Of a stretch of DNA of 64,000 nucleotides, positions 7,852 through 15,303 are shown one piece after another. The notes below the pieces were generated by a model. The model was not told where the DNA came from and made no database searches. It worked only from the letters and a program-made list of their open reading frames with translations. The DNA lies in NCBI RefSeq assembly GCF_001613935.1, contig NZ_LQCI01000014.1, positions 69,383-133,382 of the forward strand, read 5' to 3'. The stretch is from Amycolatopsis regifaucium (GTDB taxonomy: Bacteria > Actinomycetota > Actinomycetes > Mycobacteriales > Pseudonocardiaceae). Both the position numbers and the translations under genes were made by a program. Each line of letters begins with the position of its first letter. The first letter of the stretch is position 1.

Positions 7852-8307
7852 ATGACGGCGGAATACTTCGTGGTCCGTGGCCAGGTGGAGAAGGGCGACC
7901 AGCGGGGGCGCGAACTGGGCTTCCCCACCGCCAACATCGCGCTGCGCGACCAAGACGGCCAGGTCGGCGACGGAGTGTGGGCGGGCTGGGCCGAACGCGC
8001 CGACGGCACCCGGATCGCGGCCGCGGTCTCGGTCGGCAGGCGGCCGACGTACTACGGCGCCGACGGCTACCGGCTCGTCGAGGCACACCTGCTGGACTTC
8101 ACCGGGGATCTTTACGGCGAGGTGCTGACCGTCTGGCTGGGGAGCCACCTGCGGGAGCAGGAGGCGTATCCGTCGTCGGAGGCGCTGATCGTCGCGCTCG
8201 ACAAGGACATCGCCGACGCCGCCAAATGGGCCGCCGACAACCCTGCCGACGACCTGCCGGACCCGGGCGACGCCGAGGACGGCGTTGTGCGCCGCGTCGG
8301 CGCCTGA
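7852..8307 (+). CDS. Stand-alone riboflavin kinase-like domain protein
   Basis: 151 residues matching only the C-terminal riboflavin kinase half of bacterial RibF. Seen: RGQVEKGDQRGRELGFPTANI (the family's G-D-x-RGR-x-LGFPTAN core, around residues 8-28; T26 and N28 are the usual metal and nucleotide contacts), VSVGRRPTY, then VEAHLLDF with E-x-H-x-x-DF. The FAD synthetase half is absent, so if active it makes FMN from riboflavin but not FAD. The GRRPTY block usually carries NPT or a nearby variant, so activity should be treated as likely rather than proven. ATG 7852 follows a short GGGAGCGGC. It may supplement flavin supply to the many flavoenzymes around it; that is speculation from position only. 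Confidence 0.72.
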   Translation: MTAEYFVVRGQVEKGDQRGRELGFPTANIALRDQDGQVGDGVWAGWAERADGTRIAAAVSVGRRPTYYGADGYRLVEAHLLDFTGDLYGEVLTVWLGSHLREQEAYPSSEALIVALDKDIADAAKWAADNPADDLPDPGDAEDGVVRRVGA

Positions 8308-8332
8308 ACGCGATCAGTCCTCTGAATGTGGG

Positions 8333-8896
8333 CTAGACGGCCGCGCCGATCAGCATGTAGCCCATCCCGAACCCCATGATCACCCGGCACACCCGCCGCG
8401 ACAGCTGCCCGGAGCCCCGGTCACTCCGCGCCGCCAGTATCCCGGCCCGCACCGCGTCCACCGCGAAATACGCCGCCACGCCGCCGAAAACCAGGGACAA
8501 CCACAGCGCAGGGGTGGCGTCGGGACCGGACATCACCAGCCACGGCCCGTGGGAGACCTCGCTGTGGGGCATGAACGTCACCATGATCAACATCGCCGCG
8601 GCGGAGACGGCGTGGTGCCCGCAGGCGGCGTGCCCGGACCGTCTGCCCTTCCACCACGAGACCGCGAACCAGCCGGCGGTCAGCGCCAGCACCGCCTGCC
8701 AGCCCGCGGCGGGGATCGGGCCGCCCACCGGGCACAGCATCGCGACCATGGCGACGATGAGCAGCAGTTCGGCCAGGTCGCCGTCGCGGACCGTCCCACC
8801 CAGCCGTCGGTAGTCCAATCGGACGAGTCTCAGCACGCACGGCAGGACCAGCGCGGCGAACACCGCGGTCAGGATCCAAGCGACGACTCCGGACAT
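8333..8896 (-). CDS. DUF5134 family integral membrane protein
   Basis: 187 residues, nearly all hydrophobic segments: about six predicted helices beginning with VVAWILTAVFAALVLPC, then LLLIVAMVAMLCPVG, a His-rich cytoplasmic or membrane-edge stretch GHAACGHHAVSAAAMLIMVTFMPHS, and a last helix IMGFGMGYMLIGAA. The clustered His/Met/Cys pattern resembles actinobacterial DUF5134 proteins, sometimes linked to copper or haem-related processes, but no function is established. It is convergent with the flavokinase-like gene (25 bases between stops, containing a copy of the AGTCCTCTGAATG motif) and lies 73 bases upstream, on the same strand side, of nothing steroid-specific. ATG 8896. Confidence 0.7.
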   Translation of the reverse strand: MSGVVAWILTAVFAALVLPCVLRLVRLDYRRLGGTVRDGDLAELLLIVAMVAMLCPVGGPIPAAGWQAVLALTAGWFAVSWWKGRRSGHAACGHHAVSAAAMLIMVTFMPHSEVSHGPWLVMSGPDATPALWLSLVFGGVAAYFAVDAVRAGILAARSDRGSGQLSRRVCRVIMGFGMGYMLIGAAV

Positions 8897-8969
8897 GGCA
8901 CCTCCCGGCCGGTGGTCCCTTCACCGTCGCAGGTACCGCTCTAGTACACCATCGGACATTGAGGTGATC

Positions 8970-10139
8970 TCACCCCGCGGTCAGGACCAATCCGCTCGTA
9001 GGTACGCCCGTGCCGGCGGTCACGAGCACGCGTTCCGCGCCCTCGACCTGATTGACGGCGCTGCCCCGCAGCTGCCGGACCCCTTCGGCGATTCCGTTCA
9101 TCCCGTGGATGTAGGCCTCGCCGAGTTGCCCGCCGTGCGGGTTGAGCGGCAGCTTCCCGTCGAGTTCCAGGGTGCCGCCGCCGATGAAGTCCTTCGCCTC
9201 TCCCTTGCCGCAGAAGCCGAGTTCCTCCAGCTGCATCAGGACATAAGGGGTGAAGTGGTCGTACAGCACGGCGAGATCCATGTCGCCGGGACCCAGCCCG
9301 GACTGGGCCCACAGCTGCCGCCCGACGACGCCCATCTCGGGCAGCGCGGGGAGGTCGTCGCGGTAGTAGCTGGTCATCACGTACTGGTCCGGACCACTCC
9401 CTTGGGCGGCCGCCGCGATCACGGCGGCCCGATGCGGCAGGTCGCGCGCCCGCTCGACGCTGGTGACCACCAGTGCGACACCGCCGTCGCTCTCCTGGCA
9501 GCAGTCGAGCAGATGCAACGGCTCCGCGACCCAGCGGGACGCCTGATGGTCTTCGAGCGTGATCGGCTTGCCGTAGAACCAGGCTTTCGGGTTCGTCGCC
9601 GCGCGGGCGCGGTCGACGACGGCGATCCGGCCGAAGTCCTCGCTGGTCGCGCCGTACTCGTGCAGGTAGCGCCGGGCGAGCATGGCGACGGTCGCGGCGG
9701 GCGTCGCGATCCCCATCGGGTAATGGAACGCGTTGTCGACGCCGGAGGAGTTCACCTGCCCCGCCGCGGCCGAGGACACCTGGCCGAACCGCATCCCCGA
9801 TCGTTCGTTGAAGGCCCGGTACGCGACGACGACGTCCGCGACGCCGGTGGCCACGGCCATCGCGGCCTGCTGCACGGTCGCGGCCGCCGCCCCGCCGCCG
9901 TAGTGGATCCGGCTGAAGAACTTCAGTCCGGGGATGCCGAGTTCCCGAGCCACGGCGATCTCACTGTTGCCGTCCATGGTGAACGAGACCAGGCCGTCCA
10001 CATCGGACGGTGCGAGACCCGCGTCCTCGAGCGCGGCCGAAACCGCTTCGGCCGCCAGGCGCAGTTCGCTGCGGCCGGAATCCTTGGAGAACTCCGTCGC
10101 GCCGATGCCGGTGATCGCGGCCCGTCCGGACAGGGTCAT
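8970..10139 (-). CDS. ltp2: Steroid side-chain-cleaving aldolase Ltp2 (thiolase-like)
   Basis: 389-residue thiolase-superfamily protein, last gene of the igr-type operon. Ltp2 catalyses the retro-aldol cleavage of 17-hydroxy-3-oxo-4-pregnene-20-carboxyl-CoA to androstenedione and propionyl-CoA. Seen: ITGIGATEFSK at the N-terminus; no catalytic Cys where thiolases carry it (the region reads HYGGGAAAATVQQA); C-terminal tyrosines Y293 (VLYDHFTPY) and Y343 (GEAYIHGMNG) in the places thiolases hold their His and Cys blocks; NPHGGQLGEA intact. Absence of the thiolase Cys agrees with the known repurposed active site of Ltp2. The ATG overlaps the chsH1 stop. The DUF35 domain of ChsH2, encoded two genes upstream, is the known partner of this enzyme family. 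Confidence 0.93.
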   Translation of the reverse strand: MTLSGRAAITGIGATEFSKDSGRSELRLAAEAVSAALEDAGLAPSDVDGLVSFTMDGNSEIAVARELGIPGLKFFSRIHYGGGAAAATVQQAAMAVATGVADVVVAYRAFNERSGMRFGQVSSAAAGQVNSSGVDNAFHYPMGIATPAATVAMLARRYLHEYGATSEDFGRIAVVDRARAATNPKAWFYGKPITLEDHQASRWVAEPLHLLDCCQESDGGVALVVTSVERARDLPHRAAVIAAAAQGSGPDQYVMTSYYRDDLPALPEMGVVGRQLWAQSGLGPGDMDLAVLYDHFTPYVLMQLEELGFCGKGEAKDFIGGGTLELDGKLPLNPHGGQLGEAYIHGMNGIAEGVRQLRGSAVNQVEGAERVLVTAGTGVPTSGLVLTAG

Positions 10140-10534
10140 CGTTCGCCTCCCAGCGTGAGCTCCACGGTCCCGGCCACGTGCTCACCGAGACTGTCCACCC
10201 CGGACACGGAGATCACCACGTCGTCGCCGTCCCGGTCGGTGACCCGGCCGGTGAAGGTCAAGGTGTCATAGGCGTAGCACGGGACGCCGAGCCGGATCTT
10301 GATCGAACGCACGACCGCCTCCGGCCCCGCCCAGTCGGACACGAACCGCTGCACCAGACCGGTATCGGTGAGGATGTTGAGGAAGATGTCCTTCGAGCCG
10401 CGCCGCACGGCGGCGTCCCGGTCGTGGTGGACGTCCTGGAAGTCCCGCGTCGCCAGCGCGGTGCTCACCACGAAGGTCGGGGTGGCCTCGATCGTCAGCG
10501 GCGGCAGCTCGGTGCCGACCGGGCAGTCCTTCAT
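10136..10534 (-). CDS. chsH1: Steroid enoyl-CoA hydratase small subunit ChsH1 (MaoC)
   Basis: 132-residue single hot-dog MaoC protein. Seen: start MKDCPVGTELPPLTIEAT, the hydratase acidic/His block DFQDVHHDRDAAVRRG with D31 and H36 as the candidate catalytic pair, and a final strand GTVELTLGG. With ChsH2 it forms a heteromeric hydratase that adds water to 3-oxo-4,17-pregnadiene-20-carboxyl-CoA, the substrate-generating step for Ltp2. The start at 10534 overlaps the chsH2 stop (ATGA) and the stop overlaps the ltp2 start (ATGA), so the three are translationally coupled. The order chsH2-chsH1-ltp2 matches Rv3542c-Rv3541c-Rv3540c. Confidence 0.9.
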   Translation of the reverse strand: MKDCPVGTELPPLTIEATPTFVVSTALATRDFQDVHHDRDAAVRRGSKDIFLNILTDTGLVQRFVSDWAGPEAVVRSIKIRLGVPCYAYDTLTFTGRVTDRDGDDVVISVSGVDSLGEHVAGTVELTLGGER

Positions 10535-11445
10535 CGCGCGACCCTCCAAGCGGGCAAGGTCAATTCCTCGTCGACCTTCACGAAGGCCGATTCCACCGGC
10601 AGTCCGATCTGGACGGAATCGGGATTGACGTCGAGCAGTTCGCCCATCACCCGGACCCCCTCCTCGAGTTCCACGAGGGCGACCACGAACGGCAAATCCT
10701 TGCCGGGCACCGGCGGATGGTGGTGCACGACGTAGCTGTAGACCGTCCCCCGGCCGCACGCGACGACGTAGTCCGGTTTGGCGTCGAGGTCCCCGTCCGG
10801 CGGCATCGGACCGGGCGGATGCCGCAGGGTCTCGCCCCACCGCTGGATCCGCAGCTCCCCCTCGCGCAGCCCGGCCCAGAAGAACTCTGTGTCCTTGCTG
10901 ATCACCGGCCGCAGCACCGGCGCGGCCGTCTTGGCGGGCCCGGCGCCCGGCGGGCGGAACTTCAGTACCCGGAACATCATGTCCGCGACGGCTTCGTCGC
11001 CGACGTACCAGATGGTCTTCGTCGTCACGAACCAGCCTTCGCCCAAGGCGGTGCGTTTCGGCCCTACAACGCTTTCCAGCCTCGAAGTCGCCGAGACGAC
11101 TTCGCCGTGCCGCAGGTAGCGGTGATAGGTCTGCTCGGAGTTGGTCGCGACGACCGAGGTGAACCCGGCTTCGTCGAGCACCTCCATCATCGCGCCGAGC
11201 GGATCGTCCGACGCCCTCGTGCCGTGGAGCCCGCCCATCGTCCACACCTGAGCCATCGCCGGCGGCGCGACCAGTCCCTTGTGGACACTTTCGGCCGCGA
11301 ACTCCCCGTCGGTGTAGACGGGATTGCGGTCACCGATGGCCTCGACCCAGTTGTTCACCATCGCCTGGTTGACCGCGTCACGGGCGGCCCTCGGCGCGGA
11401 TTCCCCTCGCGCGGCGATCCGTTCGGCCGCTTCCCGGACGCTCAT
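10531..11445 (-). CDS. chsH2: Steroid enoyl-CoA hydratase large subunit ChsH2 (MaoC + DUF35)
   Basis: 304 residues: an N-terminal MaoC-like hot-dog (about 1-185) and a C-terminal DUF35 OB-fold domain (about 190-304) with VYSYVVHHHPP and LPFVVALVELEEG. In the DUF35 part the paired Cys residues that form a zinc ribbon in many DUF35 proteins are not present; the segment reads RIQRWGETLRHPP instead. The MaoC half supports ChsH1 in hydrating the C22 side chain; in characterised systems the DUF35 half binds and activates Ltp2. ATG 11445 was chosen over an open upstream frame because it overlaps the fadE29 stop as ATGA and begins the conserved MSVREAAERI region. Confidence 0.9.
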   Translation of the reverse strand: MSVREAAERIAARGESAPRAARDAVNQAMVNNWVEAIGDRNPVYTDGEFAAESVHKGLVAPPAMAQVWTMGGLHGTRASDDPLGAMMEVLDEAGFTSVVATNSEQTYHRYLRHGEVVSATSRLESVVGPKRTALGEGWFVTTKTIWYVGDEAVADMMFRVLKFRPPGAGPAKTAAPVLRPVISKDTEFFWAGLREGELRIQRWGETLRHPPGPMPPDGDLDAKPDYVVACGRGTVYSYVVHHHPPVPGKDLPFVVALVELEEGVRVMGELLDVNPDSVQIGLPVESAFVKVDEELTLPAWRVAR

Positions 11446-12614
11446 CGCGGCACCCTCGGCAGCCCGAGCCCGGCGGTCGCGATCAGCTCGCGCTGGATCT
11501 CGTTGACCCCGCCGCCGAAGGTCAGCACCAGATTGCGTTTGGCCACCACGTCCAGCCACCGCACCAGCTCCGCGGTTTCGGCGTCGGCCTGATCGCCGTG
11601 TCGTGCCACGATGTCCTCCAGTCTCCTCGCCAGCCGCTGGACGCGTTCGGAACCGACGATCTTGGTGGCCGAGGCGTCGGCGACGGCCACCGGTCCGCTC
11701 GCCGTCGACGCCGCGACCTGCCAGTTCAGCAGTTCGTTGACCCGCGCGGTCGCCAGGGTTTCCGCGAGCACGCGGCGGACGTCGGGCAGCTGAAGCAACG
11801 GGGTGCCGTCCGGCGCCTTCCTGGACGCCGCCCAGTCACGGACGCGGTCGTGGAGACCGCCGATCCGCCCGGCCGGGCCGAGCATGACGCGTTCGTGGTT
11901 CAACTGGGTGGTGATCAGCCGCCAGCCCTCGTTCTCCTTGCCCACCAGCATGTTCGCCGGCACCCGGACGTCGGAGTAGTAGGTGGCGTTCACGTGGTGC
12001 GCGCCGTCGCAGGTGATGATCGGCGTCCACGAATAACCCGGATCGCGCGTGCTCGCGATGAGGATCGAGATCCCTTTGTGCTTCGGCGCGTCCGGCGCCG
12101 TCCGCACGGCGAGCCAGATGTAGTCGGCGTCGTGCCCGCCGGTGGTGAAGACCTTCTGACCGTTGACGACGTACTCGCCGCCCTCGCGCACAGCGGTCGT
12201 CCTCAGCGACGCGAGGTCCGTTCCCGCGTCCGGTTCGGTGTACCCGATCGCGAAATGCACCTCACCCGCCAGGATCTTGGGCAGGAACAACGACTTCTGC
12301 TCCTCGGTGCCGAACGCCTGCAGCGTGGGACCGACGGTCTGCAAGGTCACCGACGGCAGCTGGACGTCGGCACGCGCGGCCTCGTCGACGAAGATGTGCT
12401 GCTCGATCTCGCCGAATCCCCGGCCACCGTACTGTTCCGGCCAGCCGACGCCGAGCCAGCCGTCGCGCCCCATCCGCCGCACGATCTCGCGGTACACCGG
12501 GCCGTGCCGCTCGCGCAGCATCGCACGCCGTTCGTCGGCACTCACCAGACCGGCGAAGTACTTCCGCAGCTCGGCGCGCAACTGCTGTTGTGCCGCGGTC
12601 AATTCGATCAGCAT
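11442..12614 (-). CDS. fadE29: Acyl-CoA dehydrogenase FadE29 (ChsE2 subunit)
   Basis: 390-residue acyl-CoA dehydrogenase. Seen: FAD-binding YTEPDAGTDLASLRT and VFTTGGHDADYIWL, and the catalytic Glu candidate E241 in TQLNHERVML, the place used by isovaleryl-CoA-type dehydrogenases. The C-terminal GGGVNEIQRELIA replaces the usual GGT-x-EI-x-R. FadE28 and FadE29 form an alpha2beta2 ChsE1-ChsE2 enzyme with one complete active site per pair, dehydrogenating 3-oxo-4-pregnene-20-carboxyl-CoA. ATG 12614 lies four bases after the fadE28 stop; the stop overlaps the chsH2 start. Confidence 0.9.
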   Translation of the reverse strand: MLIELTAAQQQLRAELRKYFAGLVSADERRAMLRERHGPVYREIVRRMGRDGWLGVGWPEQYGGRGFGEIEQHIFVDEAARADVQLPSVTLQTVGPTLQAFGTEEQKSLFLPKILAGEVHFAIGYTEPDAGTDLASLRTTAVREGGEYVVNGQKVFTTGGHDADYIWLAVRTAPDAPKHKGISILIASTRDPGYSWTPIITCDGAHHVNATYYSDVRVPANMLVGKENEGWRLITTQLNHERVMLGPAGRIGGLHDRVRDWAASRKAPDGTPLLQLPDVRRVLAETLATARVNELLNWQVAASTASGPVAVADASATKIVGSERVQRLARRLEDIVARHGDQADAETAELVRWLDVVAKRNLVLTFGGGVNEIQRELIATAGLGLPRVPR

Positions 12615-12618
12615 CGTG

Positions 12619-13683
12619 TCACCCCGCCACCGGTTCGCTCAGCTCGGCCAGCCGATGCGAGGCACCGCCGAGTGTCCGCCCGAGATCCTTGACCGCCGAC
12701 GAGAACCGGTGCAGTGGATAGGTTTCGTCCACGCCGATCCCGCCGTGCAGGTGGTGGCAGACGGCCAGCGCTTCGGGCGCCTCTTCCGCCAGCCAGTACG
12801 CGGCGATGTCGAGTTCCGCGTCGGCGTCGAGGCCCGCGGCGAGCCGCCAGACCGCCGATCGCGCGGCGAGCTGAACGGTTCTCGAAGCCACGTAGACGTC
12901 CGCGATCTGCTGTGCCACCGCCTGGAACGCCGCCAGCGGGCGGCCGAACTGCTCGCGTTCGCCGACGTGCGCGGTGGTCAACGCGAGCGCGCCGGCGAGC
13001 AGCCCCTCGCCGAAGGCCACCGTGCCCGCGAGGGCGAAGCGGTGCAGCGTCGCGATCGACTCGCCGGGGCCGGGCCCGTTGAGGAGATCGGCGTCCGTGA
13101 CGGTCACGGAATCCAGCCTCATCGTGTAATCCGGGGTGCCCGAGGAAGTTCTGGTCGGTGTCAGCGTCACGCCGTCCGCGTTCGGGTCGACCAGGAAGAC
13201 GCCGGTGCCACCGGGTAGCGAGGCGGGCGTCAGGATCCGGGTGGCCTCCGCCGCGAACGGCACGCCGATCTTGACCCCGCTCAGCCGCCAGTCCCCGGCC
13301 GGCTCGGCCACGGTCGCGGGCCGGGTGGTGAACGGCGCGGAAGGTTCGTGCAGCGCGGCCGTGAGCACGGAGTCGCCCGCGGCGACCGGCGGCAGCAGGG
13401 CCGCGCGCTGATCCGGTCCACCCAGCGCACCGACCGGCAGGACACCGAAAGCCAGCGACGCCAGCGCGGGCACCGGAGACGCGACGCGGCCGAGTTCGGT
13501 CAGCACCAAGGCGACTTCGGCGACGCCGAGACCGTCACCGCCGAGTTCGGGGGGCAGCGCCAGCGCGAGCAGACCGGCGTCGGCGAGCGCGCGCCAGGTC
13601 TCGGCGGGTGCGCGCTCCTTGCCGAGCACGCGCGCGGTCAGCGCGGTGACCTCCGTCTGGGTCTCGTCGAACTGGAAGTCCAC
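12619..13683 (-). CDS. fadE28: Acyl-CoA dehydrogenase FadE28 (ChsE1 subunit)
   Basis: 354-residue divergent acyl-CoA dehydrogenase, the shorter partner of FadE29. Seen: LALPPELGGDGLGVAEV early, REQFGRPLAAFQAVAQQIADV in the C-terminal helical domain, and HHLHGGIGVDETYPLHR near the end. The segment where the FAD-domain Ser/Thr motif of full enzymes lies is degenerate (ALHEPSAPFTT), as expected for the subunit that contributes little to catalysis. It opens the fadE28-fadE29-chsH2-chsH1-ltp2 operon; start GTG 13683, 35 bases downstream of a perfect KstR-like box. The gene order equals the mycobacterial igr operon but cyp125 and fadA5 are not next to it here. Confidence 0.88.
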   Translation of the reverse strand: MDFQFDETQTEVTALTARVLGKERAPAETWRALADAGLLALALPPELGGDGLGVAEVALVLTELGRVASPVPALASLAFGVLPVGALGGPDQRAALLPPVAAGDSVLTAALHEPSAPFTTRPATVAEPAGDWRLSGVKIGVPFAAEATRILTPASLPGGTGVFLVDPNADGVTLTPTRTSSGTPDYTMRLDSVTVTDADLLNGPGPGESIATLHRFALAGTVAFGEGLLAGALALTTAHVGEREQFGRPLAAFQAVAQQIADVYVASRTVQLAARSAVWRLAAGLDADAELDIAAYWLAEEAPEALAVCHHLHGGIGVDETYPLHRFSSAVKDLGRTLGGASHRLAELSEPVAG

Positions 13684-13717
13684 ACTGGCTCCTCACCGGA
13701 CCGGACGGGCACAATAC

Positions 13718-13731
13718 TGAAACCTGTTCTA
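13718..13731. promoter_or_regulatory. KstR-like operator of the igr-type operon
   Basis: TGAAACCTGTTCTA fits all eight fixed bases of TnnAACnnGTTnnA. It lies 35-48 bases upstream of the fadE28 GTG, in the 153-base gap before the WS/DGAT gene end. Confidence 0.82.
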
Positions 13732-13836
13732 GTCTTATCCGGAAGGCGGCCGGACGGCAACCCCCACGAGAAACGGCGGCAGCGCATGCTCTGTTCGACG
13801 GCGGGCGACTTTCGGCGCGGGCTTCGGCAGTGGCGG

Positions 13837-15237
13837 TCACGTTTGCGCACGCGCGGCTTCGACCAGTTCTCCGAGGGCGTCGGGGAAGTGGTCGGCGAGC
13901 GGCCACAGGTCGCCGGTGAGCTCACGGGCGCCGAGCAGGCCGACGTCGACCCGGCCCGCGTTGGACAGCACGGTCACGTTGAGCCCGGCGCCGTGGAACA
14001 CCGGACCGAGCGGGTAGAGCCCGGTGATCCGGCAACCGAGCAGGTACAGCGGCATCGGCGGACCGGGCACATTGGACACCACCAGGTTGTGCACCACCGG
14101 ATGCCGTTCGGCGAGGCGCAGCGCCGAATACGCGCGCACGGCGAGCCCGAACATGGACGCCGCCGAGAACTGTGCCCAGTCTCCGAGCATGTCGGCGTCG
14201 ATGTCGTAGTGGTGATCCTTCGACAGCCGGTTGGACTCCGCGAGCGTGAACACCCGCGCGGCGGGATCCTCCAGATGGGTCGGCAGCGACGCGAAGAACG
14301 CCGACACCTTGTTGCTGCCGTGGTCGCGTTCCGTCCGTCCGTGCACCGACACCGGCACCGTCGCCACCAGGGGGTCGTCCGGCAGTTCCCCCCGTTCCCG
14401 CAGGAACTGCCGCAGGGCACCGGAAACGACGGCGAGGGCGACGTCGTTCACGGTCACCCCGAACGCGTTCTTCACCTGCTTGACCTCGTCGAGGCCGAGT
14501 GAGGCGTACGCGACACTGCGATGGGCGGTGATCGTCCCGTTCAGCGAGGTGCGCGGTGCGGTGAACGGCACCGGCATTCCCTTGCCCTGCAACGCCTTCC
14601 CGATCCATTTCGGGGCGAGCCCGAGCAGGTCCGGCAGCAGTTTCGCCAGCTCCACGGGACCCTTCACGACCGACGTCAGTCCCGCGCCGAGCAACGCCCG
14701 CCTGCCCGGCACACCCGCGTTGCGGCGTTCGTCCCGCGCCACCTCCGGCGGCGGGGCGTCCGGTTCGAGACCGGCGAGAGCGGTGATCAGGCTCGCGCCG
14801 CCGACGCCGTCCACGCTGGCGTGATGCATCTTGAGCAGGACGGCGATCTCGCCGCCTGCCAGGCCTTCGATGACGTGCAGCTGCCACAGCGGCCGCGCGC
14901 GATCCAGCCGTTGTCCCGCGATGTGGGCACACAGCGCGGCCAGTTCCCGCCGGTCCCCCGGCGCGGGTACGCCGATCCGGTGAACGTGGGCTTCGAGGTC
15001 GAAATCCTCGTCCTCGACCCAGACAGGATGGGTCAGATTCCAGAGTGGATTGTGCAGCTTGCGCCGGAATGCCGGAATCAGCGCCACCCGTTCGGCCAGC
15101 TTCTCCTTGAAGCGCTCGAAATCGTAGCCACCGGGCATGGTGGAACCGTCCAGGACGAGCAGTCCGCAGACATGCAGGACCTGGGTCGGTGTCTCCAGGT
15201 AGAGGAAACTCGCGTCCAGACCACTCAATCTCTGCAT
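13837..15237 (-). CDS. Wax ester synthase/diacylglycerol acyltransferase (WS/DGAT)
   Basis: 466-residue bifunctional acyltransferase. Seen: canonical start MQRLSGLDASFLYLETP, the catalytic HHxxxDG motif as HHASVDG at residues 138-144, the PLWQLHVIEG block, and the C-terminal LVVSNVPGP signature. These membrane-associated enzymes transfer acyl groups from acyl-CoA to diacylglycerol or fatty alcohols to build storage neutral lipid. ATG 15237 starts exactly at the family N-terminus; a TTG at 15264 would extend it by nine residues but lies inside the KstR-like box and is less likely. A perfect KstR-like box sits 23 bases upstream, shared with the divergent hydrolase, suggesting storage-lipid synthesis is induced with sterol use. 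Confidence 0.9.
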   Translation of the reverse strand: MQRLSGLDASFLYLETPTQVLHVCGLLVLDGSTMPGGYDFERFKEKLAERVALIPAFRRKLHNPLWNLTHPVWVEDEDFDLEAHVHRIGVPAPGDRRELAALCAHIAGQRLDRARPLWQLHVIEGLAGGEIAVLLKMHHASVDGVGGASLITALAGLEPDAPPPEVARDERRNAGVPGRRALLGAGLTSVVKGPVELAKLLPDLLGLAPKWIGKALQGKGMPVPFTAPRTSLNGTITAHRSVAYASLGLDEVKQVKNAFGVTVNDVALAVVSGALRQFLRERGELPDDPLVATVPVSVHGRTERDHGSNKVSAFFASLPTHLEDPAARVFTLAESNRLSKDHHYDIDADMLGDWAQFSAASMFGLAVRAYSALRLAERHPVVHNLVVSNVPGPPMPLYLLGCRITGLYPLGPVFHGAGLNVTVLSNAGRVDVGLLGARELTGDLWPLADHFPDALGELVEAARAQT

Positions 15238-15259
15238 AAGAATCACCCTAGGCGAACTC

Positions 15260-15273
15260 TGCAACCGGTTCTA
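15260..15273. promoter_or_regulatory. KstR-like operator between WS/DGAT and hydrolase genes
   Basis: TGCAACCGGTTCTA matches TnnAACnnGTTnnA at every fixed base and has a symmetric core AACCGGTT. It lies 23 bases from the WS/DGAT start and 31 bases from the hydrolase start, so one repressor site may control both divergent genes. Confidence 0.78.
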
Positions 15274-15303
15274 CCGCGTCACCCGGCGGTAGCATCGGTG
15301 CCC

